DNA of 64,000 nucleotides from Gongronella butleri (GCA_025201375.1 JAIWZP010000001.1:186001-250000); one strand, 5' to 3'. Numbered from the stretch's first letter, positions 33,478-45,622 are shown. Notes: a model not told the origin generated them from the letters alone. Made by a program: numbers and translations.

Positions 33478-34437
33478 TTAAGCGTTGCTCTTCTCCGTCT
33501 TGGGAGGCTGCCAGCGAATAAAGTACAGAGAGAGAATACACAAAAAGGAAATCGCGACCAAGCACATGTTGAAGAAAAAGCTGATGACATCGACCGCAAT
33601 GCCAATTGGCGGGATGGACGGCTGCGTGTTTCGCAGGGCAGGCATGGCAAAGAGCAGGGTGGCATTGAGCGCAAGGATGGGCAAGTCAATGGCGCGCTTG
33701 TAGAGGATGAATTGCAAGGTGACTAAGCAAGAGCCCAAGGACAAGAACCAGAGCAGGATAATCACAATGGCAGAGAAAGCAATGGTCGTTGGTGCACGCT
33801 TGACGGTGAAGGTCAGCAGGTAGTACTCGGAGCCATCTGTCGGGTCAATGGATTGCGTGATGTTGGAGATGATGTTGAATTGTGGCGACACCGCGTTCAA
33901 AAGCACAGGGGTATGGATTGCGGTGGCATTGGCGCCCGCACCTTTCATAAGATTCAGGGCAAAGGAAGCATCATAAGAGTCCAGAGGATAGTAGCTGACT
34001 TCACCAAACATGGCAATGGAGTAATCCGTGGTGGGCAAGCGCGAGCCATTGGCATAAAACTTGGCATCACTGTCGGAATTGACGGTCACAGGAGCATTGA
34101 GCGCTGCCGCCGAGCCAAAAGTCAGGTTGCCACAAGGAACAAATTGGACATTGAGCTTGAGAAGTTGGTTGATGGGATCCACAGCGGTCACACGAGCGTT
34201 CAAAACAATGGCCGTGTCCGTCAGAGTGTCATAATTAACAAGGTCTTGCAATTCAGCGTCACTGAATCCAGAAAAAATCGCGTTTTCATTCTTGGAGTTG
34301 GTCGTTTTTCGATAAGAGAAGAATGTAGGCACCACAATGGCCACCATGATGGCAACAACAATCAGCAACACAATCAAATTCTTGATGATACGCGTCATGA
34401 CAGAGTCGTTTTCGTCCTTCAAGCGAAAATATTTCAT
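33478..34437 (-). CDS. DUF4436 multi-span membrane protein
   Basis: This intronless gene encodes 319 residues. The layout matches the fungal DUF4436 family: a cytosolic N-terminus, one span at about 18-40 (NLIVLLIVVAIMVAIVVPTF), a lumenal or extracellular domain of about 165 residues with several NxT/S sites (for example NATA, NITQ), then three spans (about 222-242, 250-275, 285-310). The tail WQPPKTEKSNA is cytosolic. No function is established for the family. A plasma or endomembrane role is likely. Its lack of introns stands out from its neighbours. The gene sits between two copies of repeat B. Confidence 0.85.
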   Translation of the reverse strand: MKYFRLKDENDSVMTRIIKNLIVLLIVVAIMVAIVVPTFFSYRKTTNSKNENAIFSGFSDAELQDLVNYDTLTDTAIVLNARVTAVDPINQLLKLNVQFVPCGNLTFGSAAALNAPVTVNSDSDAKFYANGSRLPTTDYSIAMFGEVSYYPLDSYDASFALNLMKGAGANATAIHTPVLLNAVSPQFNIISNITQSIDPTDGSEYYLLTFTVKRAPTTIAFSAIVIILLWFLSLGSCLVTLQFILYKRAIDLPILALNATLLFAMPALRNTQPSIPPIGIAVDVISFFFNMCLVAISFLCILSLYFIRWQPPKTEKSNA

Positions 34438-35349
34438 TGTAGGTAAAATGGAGTGAGTGCAAAGCTGCTTTTAAAGAAAGAAAAAAAAGTGAATGAAAAA
34501 AAAAAATTATTTCGATTTGTTCCAAAACCAAGCGCAATATAAAGAAAAAAAAATGGATCCAAAGATCAACATCTAAGCAGCCCTCTTTGCCCCTCTCACA
34601 AGGCGAAACTTTATTGCAGCTTGGCCACTCGTGTCACCTTCGGCGTTCGATATCGCCGCGTGCATCAACTGTATCAACTCCCTCCAAGCCCTCCAGATGC
34701 ATGCAATTCAGTGGTTTTTCTCTCCTTTTTACGCGAATTTTTTTTTTATTTCCATTACATTGCTTTATTTCATGGTATGATCCGCCCTTTTTATAGACCA
34801 AAAACAAGAGTAAAAAGTGAAAGGGCTTGGATAAAACTCGAAATCATTGTGGCTAAAATCACGAAACAAAAGTGTGGCGATGCAGGCTTGCCTAAAACGT
34901 GCATCCAAGCACGATCATCTACTTCTTGGAAATGATCAACCTCTTGTGGCGAATACATAGAGTTCCAACCCCGCCGCCTTTCCATTCCAAATGACAGCGT
35001 GTGCAACACCAAATGTTGTGTGGCATTTTTTTTTTTTTTGTTTTTTTTTTTTTTTGGTGGCACATCTCTTGCAATCTTGCAGCAAATTTTTTTTTGTGAT
35101 TCTGAGAGTCACATGGTGTCAATAAATGACCTTGTGTATGCTTTGACTTGCATCAACTTGTAATTTTCTCCCAATGCACGAGCACGAGAGCCACGGATAA
35201 GCCCTTCGGCACGCTCGCTCCGTGGTCTTTTTTGGCCCCAGCAAGCTACCTTTTAAAAGCCCGGACAACCGGTTCAGGGCATCGTCATGATAGGCTTGTC
35301 GCACTTCGCCAAGGGGCAGCGAAAACATGGTGTTCTTTAAGAAGACACC
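34438..35349. other. Intergenic region upstream of DUF4436 gene
   Basis: The first ~150 bases are the DUF4436 promoter. The rest has poly-T runs (35028-35056) and no recognisable gene. Confidence 0.4.
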
Positions 35350-36150
35350 AAAAATGCTAAACTTCGCAAAGTTGATCCTTTTCTTCATTGTAGCGCTCCG
35401 CCGTAATGACCAAAGTTGTGCAAAATGACGCGTTCCAGCTGCACCATGAATTACGGGGCACATTAAATTGTAACAATGCGGTCAAATCGCACTTTGTAAA
35501 AAAAAGGGATTTTGTGAATGCCATTTTAGCGGGGACTTTTCAAACCTAGTGAAATTTTGTCGTGCCCGTGTGCATTGGTGTCTATGCTCGCGAGGAGGAC
35601 TGATTTCGTCTAGGTGACGCGTCTCAATGGCGAGCAATCGCGCATAAACGTGATTTTCAGAAAAAGAGCCATTATCTCGACGTTCCGTGCTTCAATCTGC
35701 CTGAAACTTTGTACAGGGAACGGACCCCCTTTGCACGCAACCTTCGCTACCTGCATAGAGCTCCCCCAATGCCGTCATCTCGAGAACGAGCGCGATTTTC
35801 AAGAAAAAAAGCGACATCACAAGGAAAACTCGCCCCACAACACGCGCCACCGCGAGCGACCTTAATGATGCCGTGAATCATGGTGCTCAAGTCACGCAAG
35901 CGTGTCAAAACTTCAGTAAGTTCTGAAAGAAAATCCGCAGGAATGCCATTTTTAACGTTTGGTTTCTTACAATGCGCGATTTAACTGCGATTGTAGAATA
36001 CCATTGATCCCTGAGATTTACCCCACAACTAGCTCCCGTCCGTGCGCACTCAACGCAGGTATCAAGCTCCGCCGTGCACTAGATGCATGATGTGCGGCAT
36101 CCCAGATCAGTCATTTGCGCGCGATAAACTTGCTTTTTTCATGCCATCGT
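35350..36150 (+). repeat. Dispersed repeat B, copy 2
   Basis: This is the partner of the element at 32490-33320, in the same orientation and with the same order of blocks. It has diverged by substitutions and small indels, and its GC content is slightly higher. Confidence 0.88.
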
Positions 36151-36340
36151 AGACTCGCAGCACCTTGCATTCTAATGCAAAAGCATTGCTCCCAATCTGC
36201 TTGACACGTGCAATCTTGCACTGGCAAAAAGTTACTTGCAAAATGTTACGCGCACTGCAAATCACTTCAAATGTGGCAAGCTCCATAAGATACTCTCTTG
36301 AAGAGCATAATCGTAGAGCACCACGCGGAGCATCAAAATT
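36151..36340. other. Spacer between repeat B copies 2 and 3
   Basis: No feature was recognised beyond short motifs shared with the flanking repeats. Confidence 0.3.
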
Positions 36341-36960
36341 GTAAGCTACTACGCGGCCCTGCTACACCGTAAATATCAGGGTACATTGTATTGTAAAAAC
36401 GCGGGCAAAGCACGCTTTGCGGGTTAAAACATCGCTTATCTTGCTTGACAAAGTTTTAAACATTGTACACACCCAGCTCAACCATGACAATAGTTAGCCA
36501 GCCATGTCGTCCGTTGCGTGCACTTGATTTTGAGTGGACATGTGAGTGAGAAATCCTTGCAGACTATGTGCAGACGTTTAAAATTGGCTGCTCCTATGGA
36601 AATCTTTATTTTTCTGCATTGGAGTAGCTTGATCCAAGCAGCAAAGATAAAGTGCCAGTTGAATTCTTGCTATCTGCATAATTTCAAGCCGATTGAGTCA
36701 CTGAATAGGGACAAACGAGCCATTTTCAAGGAAAATCAAGACACCACAAGGTAATGTCGTCGATGGGACGTGCACACGACGAATCCCCGGTCCATCCGTA
36801 ATCAAGGACGCGGGATCCACGCGGTCATGTCAAAATTTCGCAGGTTTCCAAATTGCCCCCGCTTAAATGCCATTCACAGAATTCGGTTTTCTACAAAGCG
36901 CGTTTTGACTGCGTTTGTCGAATACAACCGATGTTTAAACTCACAACATAACTGGTCCTG
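36341..36960 (+). repeat. Dispersed repeat B, decayed copy 3
   Basis: Only parts can be matched by eye: a TACATTGTATTGTAAAAACGCG block, a GCCATTTTCAAGGAAAATCA-like block followed by ACACCACAAGG, and a TGTCAAAATTTCGC segment in the same order as in copies 1 and 2. It is the most diverged copy. Confidence 0.5.
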
Positions 36961-37342
36961 GTCCATGGGCATCAAGGGGAAGCAATTTCTTCCGTGTCGC
37001 ATTCGATTCATCACGTGCTGTGACAGAAAGCGGCCATTTTATACGTTGCCCGCGTTTCCAGAGGCATTGGTCTTATATAGTGGTCTGCTTAAAGGAACGG
37101 GATTGTAAGACCAGCGTTGCTCAGCTGAACGAGCACGTTTGGGAAGAAGCATCTGGCAGAAAAAAAGTCGCGCAAATCGAAAACACTCTAAATTCTAGTA
37201 GTACTGGGCAAACTTTTTTTTTCACCTGGACACCGCGCACGCTCAAAGCAAGGGAAAATGAGCGCCCCTGATTTCTTGCGCAGCCATCGAAATTCCGTTG
37301 CCTCTGCTTTTCTTTTCGTGTTTTTTTCGGCCTTTTTCTGTT
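36961..37342. other. ATG5 upstream region
   Basis: No gene was recognised. The final ~40 bases are T-rich leader for the next gene. Confidence 0.4.
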
Positions 37343-38485
37343 ATGGCGTCGCTTGACCAAGATATTTCAAAAAGCATATGGTATGGCAAAGTGCCTGTGC
37401 AGGTGCAGACGGAGCCCAGCGACCCGACCGAGTGCGTCTACGTAAGTTTTGGGGGTTGCCATGGAGCGTCATGCCACGACGCATCTCACTTTTTGCGCTT
37501 TTTTCTTCTTTTTATTAAAAAGATGGAGGTGGCGCGTTGCTCGTACCTTCCCATGCTGACCCACGCGTTGTGTGCACAGGTTGACCGGCTTGAGGGCGTG
37601 GATCCAGCGTCGGTGTGGTACTCGTTTCAAGGCGAGCCGCTCAAATGGTAAAGATTTGGCGCGCGCGGAAAATGGAAGCACGTGACGCGTACAAATTCCG
37701 CTTCCCCCCCCCTAGGCATCACCCCGTCGGCCTGCTGTACGACTTGCTTTGCTCGGCCGCCAAGCGCGACGGCAAGGAATTGCCCTTGCCATGGCCATTG
37801 ACCATGCACACGGATGCATTTCCTGAGTCAGCCTTATTGCGGAACCCCAACATGGAGACCACCCAGGATATGTTCATGGCCATGATCAAAGAAGCGGATT
37901 TCTTGAGGCATGGATCGACCAAAAAAGTCATGAACCTGTCCAAACAAGATCAAACCCAATTGTGGCAAGCATTGACCTCGGGTAAAAACAAAACAAAAAT
38001 AGCAAATTGGAAAAAAAAAGACGCGTCATTGATAGTTTTTTTACGGGGTGGCTCCAGAGCGATATGATGACTATTGGCAAGTGAATCATAGTATCCTGGA
38101 TGAGCGGCCGGGTACACAGGGAACTTCGTCGCCCAAAACATCCACCAACAACACGTCTGGCCCGCGTCATGTGCCATTGCGATTGTATTTGCCCAATCAG
38201 TGCCCTGTGATTCAAGACTTGGTGCCATTCACCTCGGAACAAGGTAAAAAAAAAAAAAAAAAGATCAGAAAAAAAGGCGTGTCACTGACGCGAAACACCC
38301 TTTTGTGTATTTTAGGCGATCCTGTGCTATTGAGCGATGCCATGCAACAATTGCTCCCCAAGGTGCCTTTGGACGACATGCACATCATGATTCACGGTGT
38401 GACAGTGCCCGTAGACACGCCCATCCGCTGGGCAATCGATCACCTGGCGTATCCTGACAATTTTCTTCATCTTGTCGTGTTTTGA
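37343..38485 (+). CDS. atg5: Autophagy protein Atg5
   Basis: Five exons (37343-37441, 37523-37647, 37716-37981, 38058-38243, 38316-38485) give about 281 residues. The order is that of Atg5: SIWYGKVPVQVQTEP, the SYLPMLTHAL segment of the first ubiquitin-like fold, VWYSFQGEPLKWHHPVGLLY, LPWPLTMHTDAFPE, and the helix TTQDMFMAMIKEADFLRHGS. Within that helix K133 aligns with the lysine joined to Atg12. The end has the second ubiquitin-like fold, PLRLYLPN and HGVTVPVDTPIRWAIDHLAY. The Atg12-Atg5 conjugate with Atg16 drives Atg8 lipidation on the phagophore. Intron 1 is 81 bp with no stop, so an unspliced read would stay in frame, but family alignment favours splicing. Confidence 0.92.
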
Positions 38486-38861
38486 TAATACCCCCTCTCG
38501 TTTTTAAAATGAAGCACTCACTTTTCCATCCATTGTGTGGGACCGAAGAGGCGGAAACAACAACAATAGAAAATTAATTTAATGAAAGCAAGGCTGTTTT
38601 TCTGTAGAACAGAGTTCAAAAAGTGACTTGATGGAAGCAAATGTCGCACAACAACAGATCTCCGTCCAGATGAGACGGCGGGGCTTCAATTGACGCGTGC
38701 CTCACTGCTTCTCCTTTTTTTTTTATCGTTTTTGGCACCCGCTTTTCTTGTCCTTTTTTTCATTTTGTCGCCTTTTCTCTCTCTTTTTTTTTTCATTTTC
38801 TCGCTCACCCACGCTCTTTCCGCCCTTTTTTCCCTTTTTTGTTTGACTTTTTCTTTCAACC
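38486..38861. other. Intergenic region, ATG5 to TBC gene
   Basis: This is a 3' flank followed by an extended pyrimidine-rich promoter and leader (38700-38860). No gene was found. Confidence 0.5.
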
Positions 38862-41800
38862 ATGTCAGACGATGATCCCAGCCATGTTAGCAGTGACAAG
38901 CGCGACTCCGCACAGTCGTTCACGTCCATTCGCCTTGAACTTCAGGTAAAACAAGCTCTACCATCCCTTTTGTTCCCTTGTTTTTTTTTTGCCTCTGTCG
39001 TTGTCCTTCTCCTTGCACACACACACCTGTCGTCATAGTTGGCTCTTTTTCCCCAGCCTGGGTGGCCAGCGGGCCCCCTTGTTCCCTCCGTTTTCCCCTT
39101 GACGCGCCCTGCTCCTATATTTTATGTAGGGTCACCCTTTTTTTTTTTTTGCTATTGGCCACTGTTTGGTCTCCCCTTTTTTTTTTTTTTTTTTACCTTT
39201 TGCTCCCCTCACGACGCACACACACACATACACACCTTATCACTATCGACGCTTCTGCACGCTTTTGCCTTTGTGTCTTGCCCTCCCCCCTTTTTTTTAT
39301 TTATTTGTTTGGATTGGATTGGATTGGACAAGCTGACTTTTTTTTTTTCTTGTTGCCTAGGTCTCGGATCAGATTGTCCTAAGGCAATTGGAGCACCGCA
39401 AGCGTCTAAAGGTGACGCATGGCGATGATGACCAGCCACCGAGTCTCCCCATGGACCACGACCATCAGCACGACGACCAGCACACCATCTTTTGGCAGCA
39501 ATTGTCGCAAGATTACGATCTGATGGTACAACAGTACCCGCAGGCATTGCTTGCACTGCTTGCACATCATGGCGGCGTGCCTGAATACGCGCGAGAGCCC
39601 ATTTGGCAGGCCATGGTCCATTGCCCACACTCGGCTCTCATCCAGACCTACGACGACCTGCAGAAATCGCTGCCGTCACCTGCCGCATCGCTCATCCAAC
39701 AAGACACCATGGATCTGTACGCCGGCAGCCTCCCTGACACACAGATGCACGCCCTCAGCGACGTCCTGCAAGCCTATCTGTTGTACGACACGGCCTCTCA
39801 CTATCATCCCAATTTGATTCATCTGCTCATGCCCCTCGTCCGCTTCCTGCCACCTAAAGAGGCCTTTTGTGTCCTTGTCAGGTAAAAAAAAAAAAAAAAA
39901 GAAAGAAAGAAAGAAAAAGAAAAAGAAAAATGAAATTGAAGCAAAAAAAAAAAAAGAAATGAAAAAAAAGCATGCCTTGATCCTCACGCGCCGCCATTTC
40001 TCTCTCCGCGTTTTTCCCAGACTCATGGACCACTTTGATTTGAAAATGCTGTTCAATTGCCGCAACGACGACACGGCTGTGCAGCTGTTTGACATGATTT
40101 TGGCCGAGCACTATCCGCAGGTCAAGCACCATCTGGAACAACATCACGTGTGCGCGTCCTTGTTCGTGCCCACTTGGTTTGGCGCATTGTTCAACTCGGT
40201 GCTGCCAGAGCGTGCGCTTTTCCGCCTGTACGACATGATCTTGGCGCTCGGCACGCTGAACATGGCCATTTGCACAGGGTTGGCGCTTGTGCAGCGCGCA
40301 TCCAACGCGCTTTTGTCCATCACCGAGTCTGACGCGCTCTTGTCGACCTTGGGCACCACCAAATTGTTTGACCTCGCTTATGCGGACAATGACGTGGACG
40401 CACTCGTTGCCGACACGCTCCTTTGGACGAATGTGGTCCCACCGTCGAAATTAGCCCATTTGCAGACCCTGATTGCCGCTGCACGCAAGCCAAGCGCCGC
40501 GTCGTCAATGGCAGGCAATGGCGGCACCAAGTCGTCGTCCTCCGGACGCAAATCCAAGCGTGAATCGTGGTTCTGGTCGTCTTTGTATCCATCACAGCAG
40601 CAACAGGCGCCATCTCAACAAGCAATCGCTGACACCGCCGCGCCTTGTTCGCCGGTGTCTGGTCGCCCAAGCGACGGCCCATCGGCATCCATTCTGCATC
40701 AACAAATCGAGGATTTGGTGCGCGCACTCTCGCAATTGCAGCGCGACCACCGTGACCAATCTGAGGAATTGATGTCGATCAAGCAACGTGATGTTGAGAC
40801 CCAAGCAGATCGCCTGAAATTGCAAAAGCGCAATGCGGCCATGGAAAAGAAATTGAAGAAATACAAGGCCAAGATTACGCAGCAGCAACAGACCATCCAG
40901 GAACAATCGGTGCTTGGCCAACAGGATGACCACATGCGCTCGTTCATCGATTCGCTCAAATTAACAGGCAGCTTTGGCTCGCTCGTTGCCAGTGGTCTCG
41001 CCGCCAATGACCCAGTGTCGGCGACAAACACGCAAAAAACAACATCGCGCCGCCAATCGCAACAACACGCGCCCGTTGTCGCGCCAAAAGAGGCTGACGA
41101 CAGCAACACAAGCAGCAGCAGCACCAACGACGATGATGACGCGTCGCAAACACGTCGTCCGTCAGTGGCCACGACCGCCACGATCGAAGATGACGCGATT
41201 GTCGCCGAGGAAGACGCGGACGCGACCATTTCTCAGCAACAACAGCAACAACAACAGCAACAACAGGCCGAAATTGCCGCTGCGCAGGCGGCTGCCAAGG
41301 CGGCGTCTGCCATTCAACAGCTCACGTCGGAGCTGACGGCCGTGAAACTTGCCAATTACGAGATGGGGCAAAAATACGAGCAGCTGTGCCACAAATTCAG
41401 CGACGCCGAATTGCAATACCAGCGTGCTAATCAAAAGATCGCGTCGCAAGCGGAACACATCACACAATTGGAACGTGCGCTCGAAGAACACGACCAGCTC
41501 AAGGACTCGTTTTTGCACGAATGGTCGCAAGAGCAAGAATCGCTGTTGATGGAGAACGAGGATTGGATGGACAAGGCGCTTGCTGCGCGCAAAATGGCGA
41601 GCGAATTGCACATGGAGAAGCTTGCGCTTGCCAAGCAAGTGGAGCGCGCCGAGCAGCGCATCCACCAGCTCGAGGAAGAGAAGCGCGAATATCTCATGCC
41701 ACGCGACAGCTTCTCGGAAGACGTGTTTGCCACACACGCCCTCTTTTTCACTTCCCCCAAAGAAGCGTCCGCTACGACCGCGTCGCAAACTCACACCGAC

Positions 41801-42421
41801 GACGCAGAATTCCGCCTCAAATACGTCGAGGCCGATTTGCGCTGCAGAGAACTCGAAAAGCTGCTTGCCGAGGCCAAAGTCAAGGTTGCCGAATACGAAA
41901 CAGCATCCATGGGCCGCCATAGCACCAGCAGCTTCACCTCGTGCTCCACCACCCCATCCTCCTCGGTCTGCTGCTCCCCTCGCGAATCTTTCCAGCGCAG
42001 ATCATCATCCATGCAAGCCAAGCGCAATTCAACCCTGTCGTTGCTCAGCCAACACCGTTCATCCATCATGGCTAATTCGCTGGCCGGCGCCGCCGCCATC
42101 GCCAATGGCAATGGCAATGTCAATGGCCCTCACCACGGCCCCAATGGCACCGCATCTCTCGTCGCCACCACCACCAATGGTTATGTGCCGCCCACCTCCC
42201 CAACAAATACAAACACAACAAACACCTCCTCCAATTACCAAACGCGCTTGTCAGACGACAGCTGCGCATCCTCCGCCACATCCGTCTCCTCTTCCGTCGG
42301 AAGCAAGCGCTCCAGCATGTACTATCGCATCTCTTCCGCCTTTTCTTCCGCCAATGCCACAAAACCCGCCTTGTGCGAGGAACCAGAGAGCCTCCTTGCT
42401 GCTCAGCAACCTTGCCCGTGA
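38862..42421 (+). CDS. TBC-domain protein with coiled coil, pseudo-GAP
   Basis: Three exons (38862-38945, 39361-39881, 40021-42421; the first intron is 415 bp) give about 1001 residues. A TBC fold covers about 95-330, with VPEYAREPIWQAMV, the DVLQAYLLYD helix, KEAFCVLVRLMDHFDLKMLF, HHVCASLFVPTWFGALFNSVLP and LFRLYDMILALG. In active Rab GAPs the arginine finger is IxxDxxR and the glutamine finger YxQ. Here they read TYDDLQKSLP and SHYHPN, so Arg is Lys and Gln is Pro. The remainder has Ser/Gln linkers, a poly-Gln run, two long coiled coils (about 410-480 and 600-730) and a Ser/Thr/Asn-rich tail. The TBC plus coiled-coil order recalls Gyp5/Gyl1 and EVI5. A scaffold role in vesicle traffic is likely. 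Confidence 0.88.
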
Positions 42422-43498
42422 GTTTGTCCTCCCCCTCTTCTTACCAGTAGATTGTGCCACCACCATCACCCCCTTTGATTTGATTTCTTGTGATTTCATT
42501 GCTTTTTGGAAATCAAGCGCCAATGTTACCCAATTTTGCCGAATCCCCCCTTTCCTTTTTCCAAGGCTTCTCTTTTTCTATGCTAATAGTATCTTTATAA
42601 AGCTTCTCTTGACAAAAAAAAATTTTTTGGAGAAAAAAAAAAAGAGACAAAGGGATGTGTCCGGGCCACATAAATCCTTTTTGATGCCTTTTTTTTTTTT
42701 TTTTGTTCATGGCTCTGTTGCTATTGCTGTACGGTTCTCAATGGCTGCTGAGGGGTCCCAATTGGCCATCTTTCCTTCTCGTCTGTGCTTTTTTTTTCAT
42801 TGACATGTGCACGCGTAAATAGCTTTCCCCGCAAGATCTCATTTAAAAAAAAAAAATAGAAGGAGCGCGTCGCAATGTCGCCCTGGAAATTAAGGTTTTG
42901 CTTGTGATGATGAAAACGCATAATCGCCGTTTTTTAAATTGGCAGCTTTTATCCGTCTTTCTTTTTTTATGCACAAGCTAAATGCGGGGAAACAGGACGC
43001 ACCCCCGTGGAGTTTTAAGAAACAATCGCGCGTGGAAATGAAAGCTTTCTGAGGAGCCGCGCTTTTTTTGCGCGACACTCACATTTAAAAACCTGGCCAT
43101 GTCATCGTCAATTGCCTCTTTTTGCGCATTGGCAAGCCGGTGGCAACTTGTTTTTTACCTTTTTGTATTGGCGTATGGATGGCGCCCTTTTTTTTTTCCC
43201 TTGGCGAGAGGGGGGACACAACGTCGGCTCAGACGGGCCCAATTCTATTGTTTGAGATGTAGGCTGCTTTTTGATGGCCAGATGGGCCGCGGGCTTTTTG
43301 GCATTTTGCTTGCAAAGCAAGCATGTGAAGCGGTGATGAACCTTGTTTGCCCTTTCTCCACATCGTTGTGTCACCAATGCTAGCGTGTGCGATCGATTTC
43401 AACCTCCGTCCACCTGCACGTTCGCGTATAAAAGGGGTGGATGCGTTTGATTTTTTTTTCTTTTGACAATTTTTTTCATTACACACTATCACAACATC
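42422..43498. other. Intergenic region, TBC to START gene
   Basis: This region contains poly-T runs and no recognisable gene. The right edge holds the START-gene promoter with a TATA box. Confidence 0.5.
43427..43434 (+). promoter_or_regulatory. TATA box of START-domain gene
   Basis: A clear TATAAAAG sits about 70 bases before the start codon, followed by a T-rich leader. This is one of the few unambiguous TATA boxes in the window and suggests regulated or strong expression. Confidence 0.6.
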
Positions 43499-44441
43499 AT
43501 GGCCATCTTGGAATCTAACAATCGTCACGCTGAATTGAACCGTCAAAAGCTCAAGCAAGTCAAGGAGCTGACCTCGGACCTTGAGGGCTGGGAATTTTCG
43601 CAAGAAAACCAGGGCGTCAAGCTCTACAGCAAGCAACTGCCCGACTCGGCCATCCCCGTGGTCCGTGGCGATTATCTCTTAAAGACCACCGCGTACACGG
43701 CCGAACAAGTCGCCCTCGTTGCTACGCTGCCCGGCTGCCGTGCCATTTGTAAGTGAAAAAGGGTGAAAAAAAGAAAAAGGTAAGTCAATCTCATCTCTTT
43801 TTTTTTTCTCTCGCTCTATAGGGGACGAAAAGTTCAACTCATCCGAGGTCAAGGAGGTGTTTACAAAGAACGAGTCGCTGTTTTGGGTTCGCACCAACAC
43901 GCCGTGGCCCATCAGCAACCGCGATTTTGCAGGATGCCGCTTGTGCGACATTGAGCAAGATCTCAGCTACGTGTCCATGGCGTCTGTCGAGGATCCCTCT
44001 GTGCCCGAGGTCTCTGGCTGCGTGCGCGGCACCCTGATTACCTCTGGATGGAAGACAGAAAAGGTCGCGGACGGCATCTTGATCAGCTACGTGTCGCAAG
44101 TGGACTTGGCCGGCTCCATCCCTTCGTCGTTCCTGAACAGCGTGCGCCTGCAGATGCCGCTGTGCGCTGGCAAGGTCGCCGAGTACATCACCGAATACGG
44201 TTTCCCCCCTCTCATTCGCGAAAACACGTGCGAAATTGGAAAGGTCGACTTTGACCACGCAAAGCGCACATACACCGCCGCGCTCGCCGGCGAGGGCTCC
44301 GCCACGTACGAATTCTCCTCCACCATGTACCCCAACGGCGTCAAGGTCGACGTCTCCGCCGGCGAGGCAAACGTCGACGGCAACACCATCTCCATTTCTG
44401 GCATCAATGGCAACGCCACCCTCACCATCACCAAGGCCTAA
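43499..44441 (+). CDS. START-domain lipid-binding protein
   Basis: Two exons (43499-43748, 43822-44441; 73-bp intron) give about 289 residues. The START fold fills about 15-215: GWEFSQENQGVKLYSKQLP, IPVVRGDYLL, WDEKFNSSEVKEVF, TPWPISNRDFAGCRL, VRGTLITSGWKTEKV and the C-terminal helix region SIPSSFLNSVRLQMPLCAGK, which closes the lipid pocket. A further ~75-residue beta-rich tail made of Val/Ile/Gly strands is less usual and has no match I recognise. There is no signal or membrane anchor, so it should move a sterol or phospholipid in the cytosol. The ligand cannot be told from sequence. Confidence 0.9.
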
Positions 44442-45355
44442 GCATTGCACACGAAGTGGGCGCGCCTCTTTTACCCCTTTTTGAATAGAAATCAATAAAA
44501 AAAAGCAACCTCGCGACGCGCCCTTGTTGCTGCTATTTTGTAAAATTGAACTTTTTTTACCAATTGCCTCTGACCAATTCGAGGTCGCGCCCTATTTTTT
44601 TTTTTCGACCATTTGCTCTGCGTCCATGTAACAGTTCATGCAAACCCTCAACCAATTCGTTTTTGCCGGTATTTGCTTGGTGAACTCTTGAAATGTGACT
44701 TTTTTTTCAATTCTATCATGCCCATGATCAGGGGCAAACCAATTAAATTTTTCTAAGCCCGCTTTTCGTTGCAATGATGTTCTGGCTGGTCGAATTTTGA
44801 CCTGGATTGAATCATTGTAACACCAGAAACAGCGAATTAGCTATTTTTTTTCAGAATGGTGCCGCATTTTTCCACGATTGAGCAGATGTGCATCCAACAA
44901 CGCAGCCGATGGTTGAGGATTCTTATACAGTGGCCACGACCAATACAATAAAATGAGAGATCACGATGATGGGCATGCTTTGTGTGTATTTTTGATGCCT
45001 GTCAATGAATTCACATCCTTAAGGAGTCTTGACGCTTTGAATATAAACTTGCTTCATTTCCCATTCCCGACGTGCTGCGGACATTAGATGGCGCGTGATG
45101 CTGATTTTGAGAAGAAAAATACAAAAGGTGCCGCTTGGGCTTAGACTTGTTCTCAAATTATGGAAGAAAAAAACCATGGAGCAATGCATAGCACCTTGAT
45201 CTCAGGTGATGTAGAACCACGGTGCCGCGGGTCTGGATCTTGATTTCAAGGTGAGAATGTAGGAAAAATGCGGTAATGGGCTTAGTTAATGCAAAAAATA
45301 TAAATATGCTTGCATGTTTTGTTTGTTCGACCCTCATCTGCCAAGTCAAAACATC
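44442..45355. other. Intergenic region after START gene
   Basis: AATAAA near 44492 marks the START gene 3' end. No other feature was recognised until a possible small ORF at 45.36 kb. Confidence 0.4.
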
Positions 45356-45622
45356 ATGTCTCAACCATCCCCAAGAGCCCCTCCCACTGTTGCGCGCGCT
45401 AGGACGGCGCCAACGGCTCATGAAGTGTCGTCGACAACTTATCCGCCTTCACAGCCCCAAAGCGCGCCTGTTCAAGTCGTGGAACAGCCCTCTACGAACC
45501 AAGAACAGCAGAGACGTACTACTCCAGGTCAAAGGGCGGCGATAGTGACGACCACCCTCCTTCTTGCAGGCGCCGGCACGGCTGCCAGCATTTACGAGGC
45601 GACTCAGGCGGGCAAACACTAG
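45356..45622 (+). CDS. Possible small tail-anchored protein
   Basis: This open frame of 88 residues starts ATGTCTCAACC after an AT-rich stretch with TATAAAT about 55 bases upstream. The first ~55 residues are rich in Pro, Ser, Thr and Gln. A hydrophobic segment near the C-terminus (AAIVTTTLLLAGAGTAASIY) is followed by a short polar end. That is the shape of a tail-anchored or small membrane peptide. There is no homologue I recognise and no intron, so it may be chance, but its composition differs from the surrounding AT-rich repeats. Confidence 0.35.
   Translation: MSQPSPRAPPTVARARTAPTAHEVSSTTYPPSQPQSAPVQVVEQPSTNQEQQRRTTPGQRAAIVTTTLLLAGAGTAASIYEATQAGKH

Noticed and set aside
42580..42803. Extension of a frame beyond the TBC gene stop
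   Set aside because: It is a different frame from the TBC protein and consists of homopolymer-coded residues.
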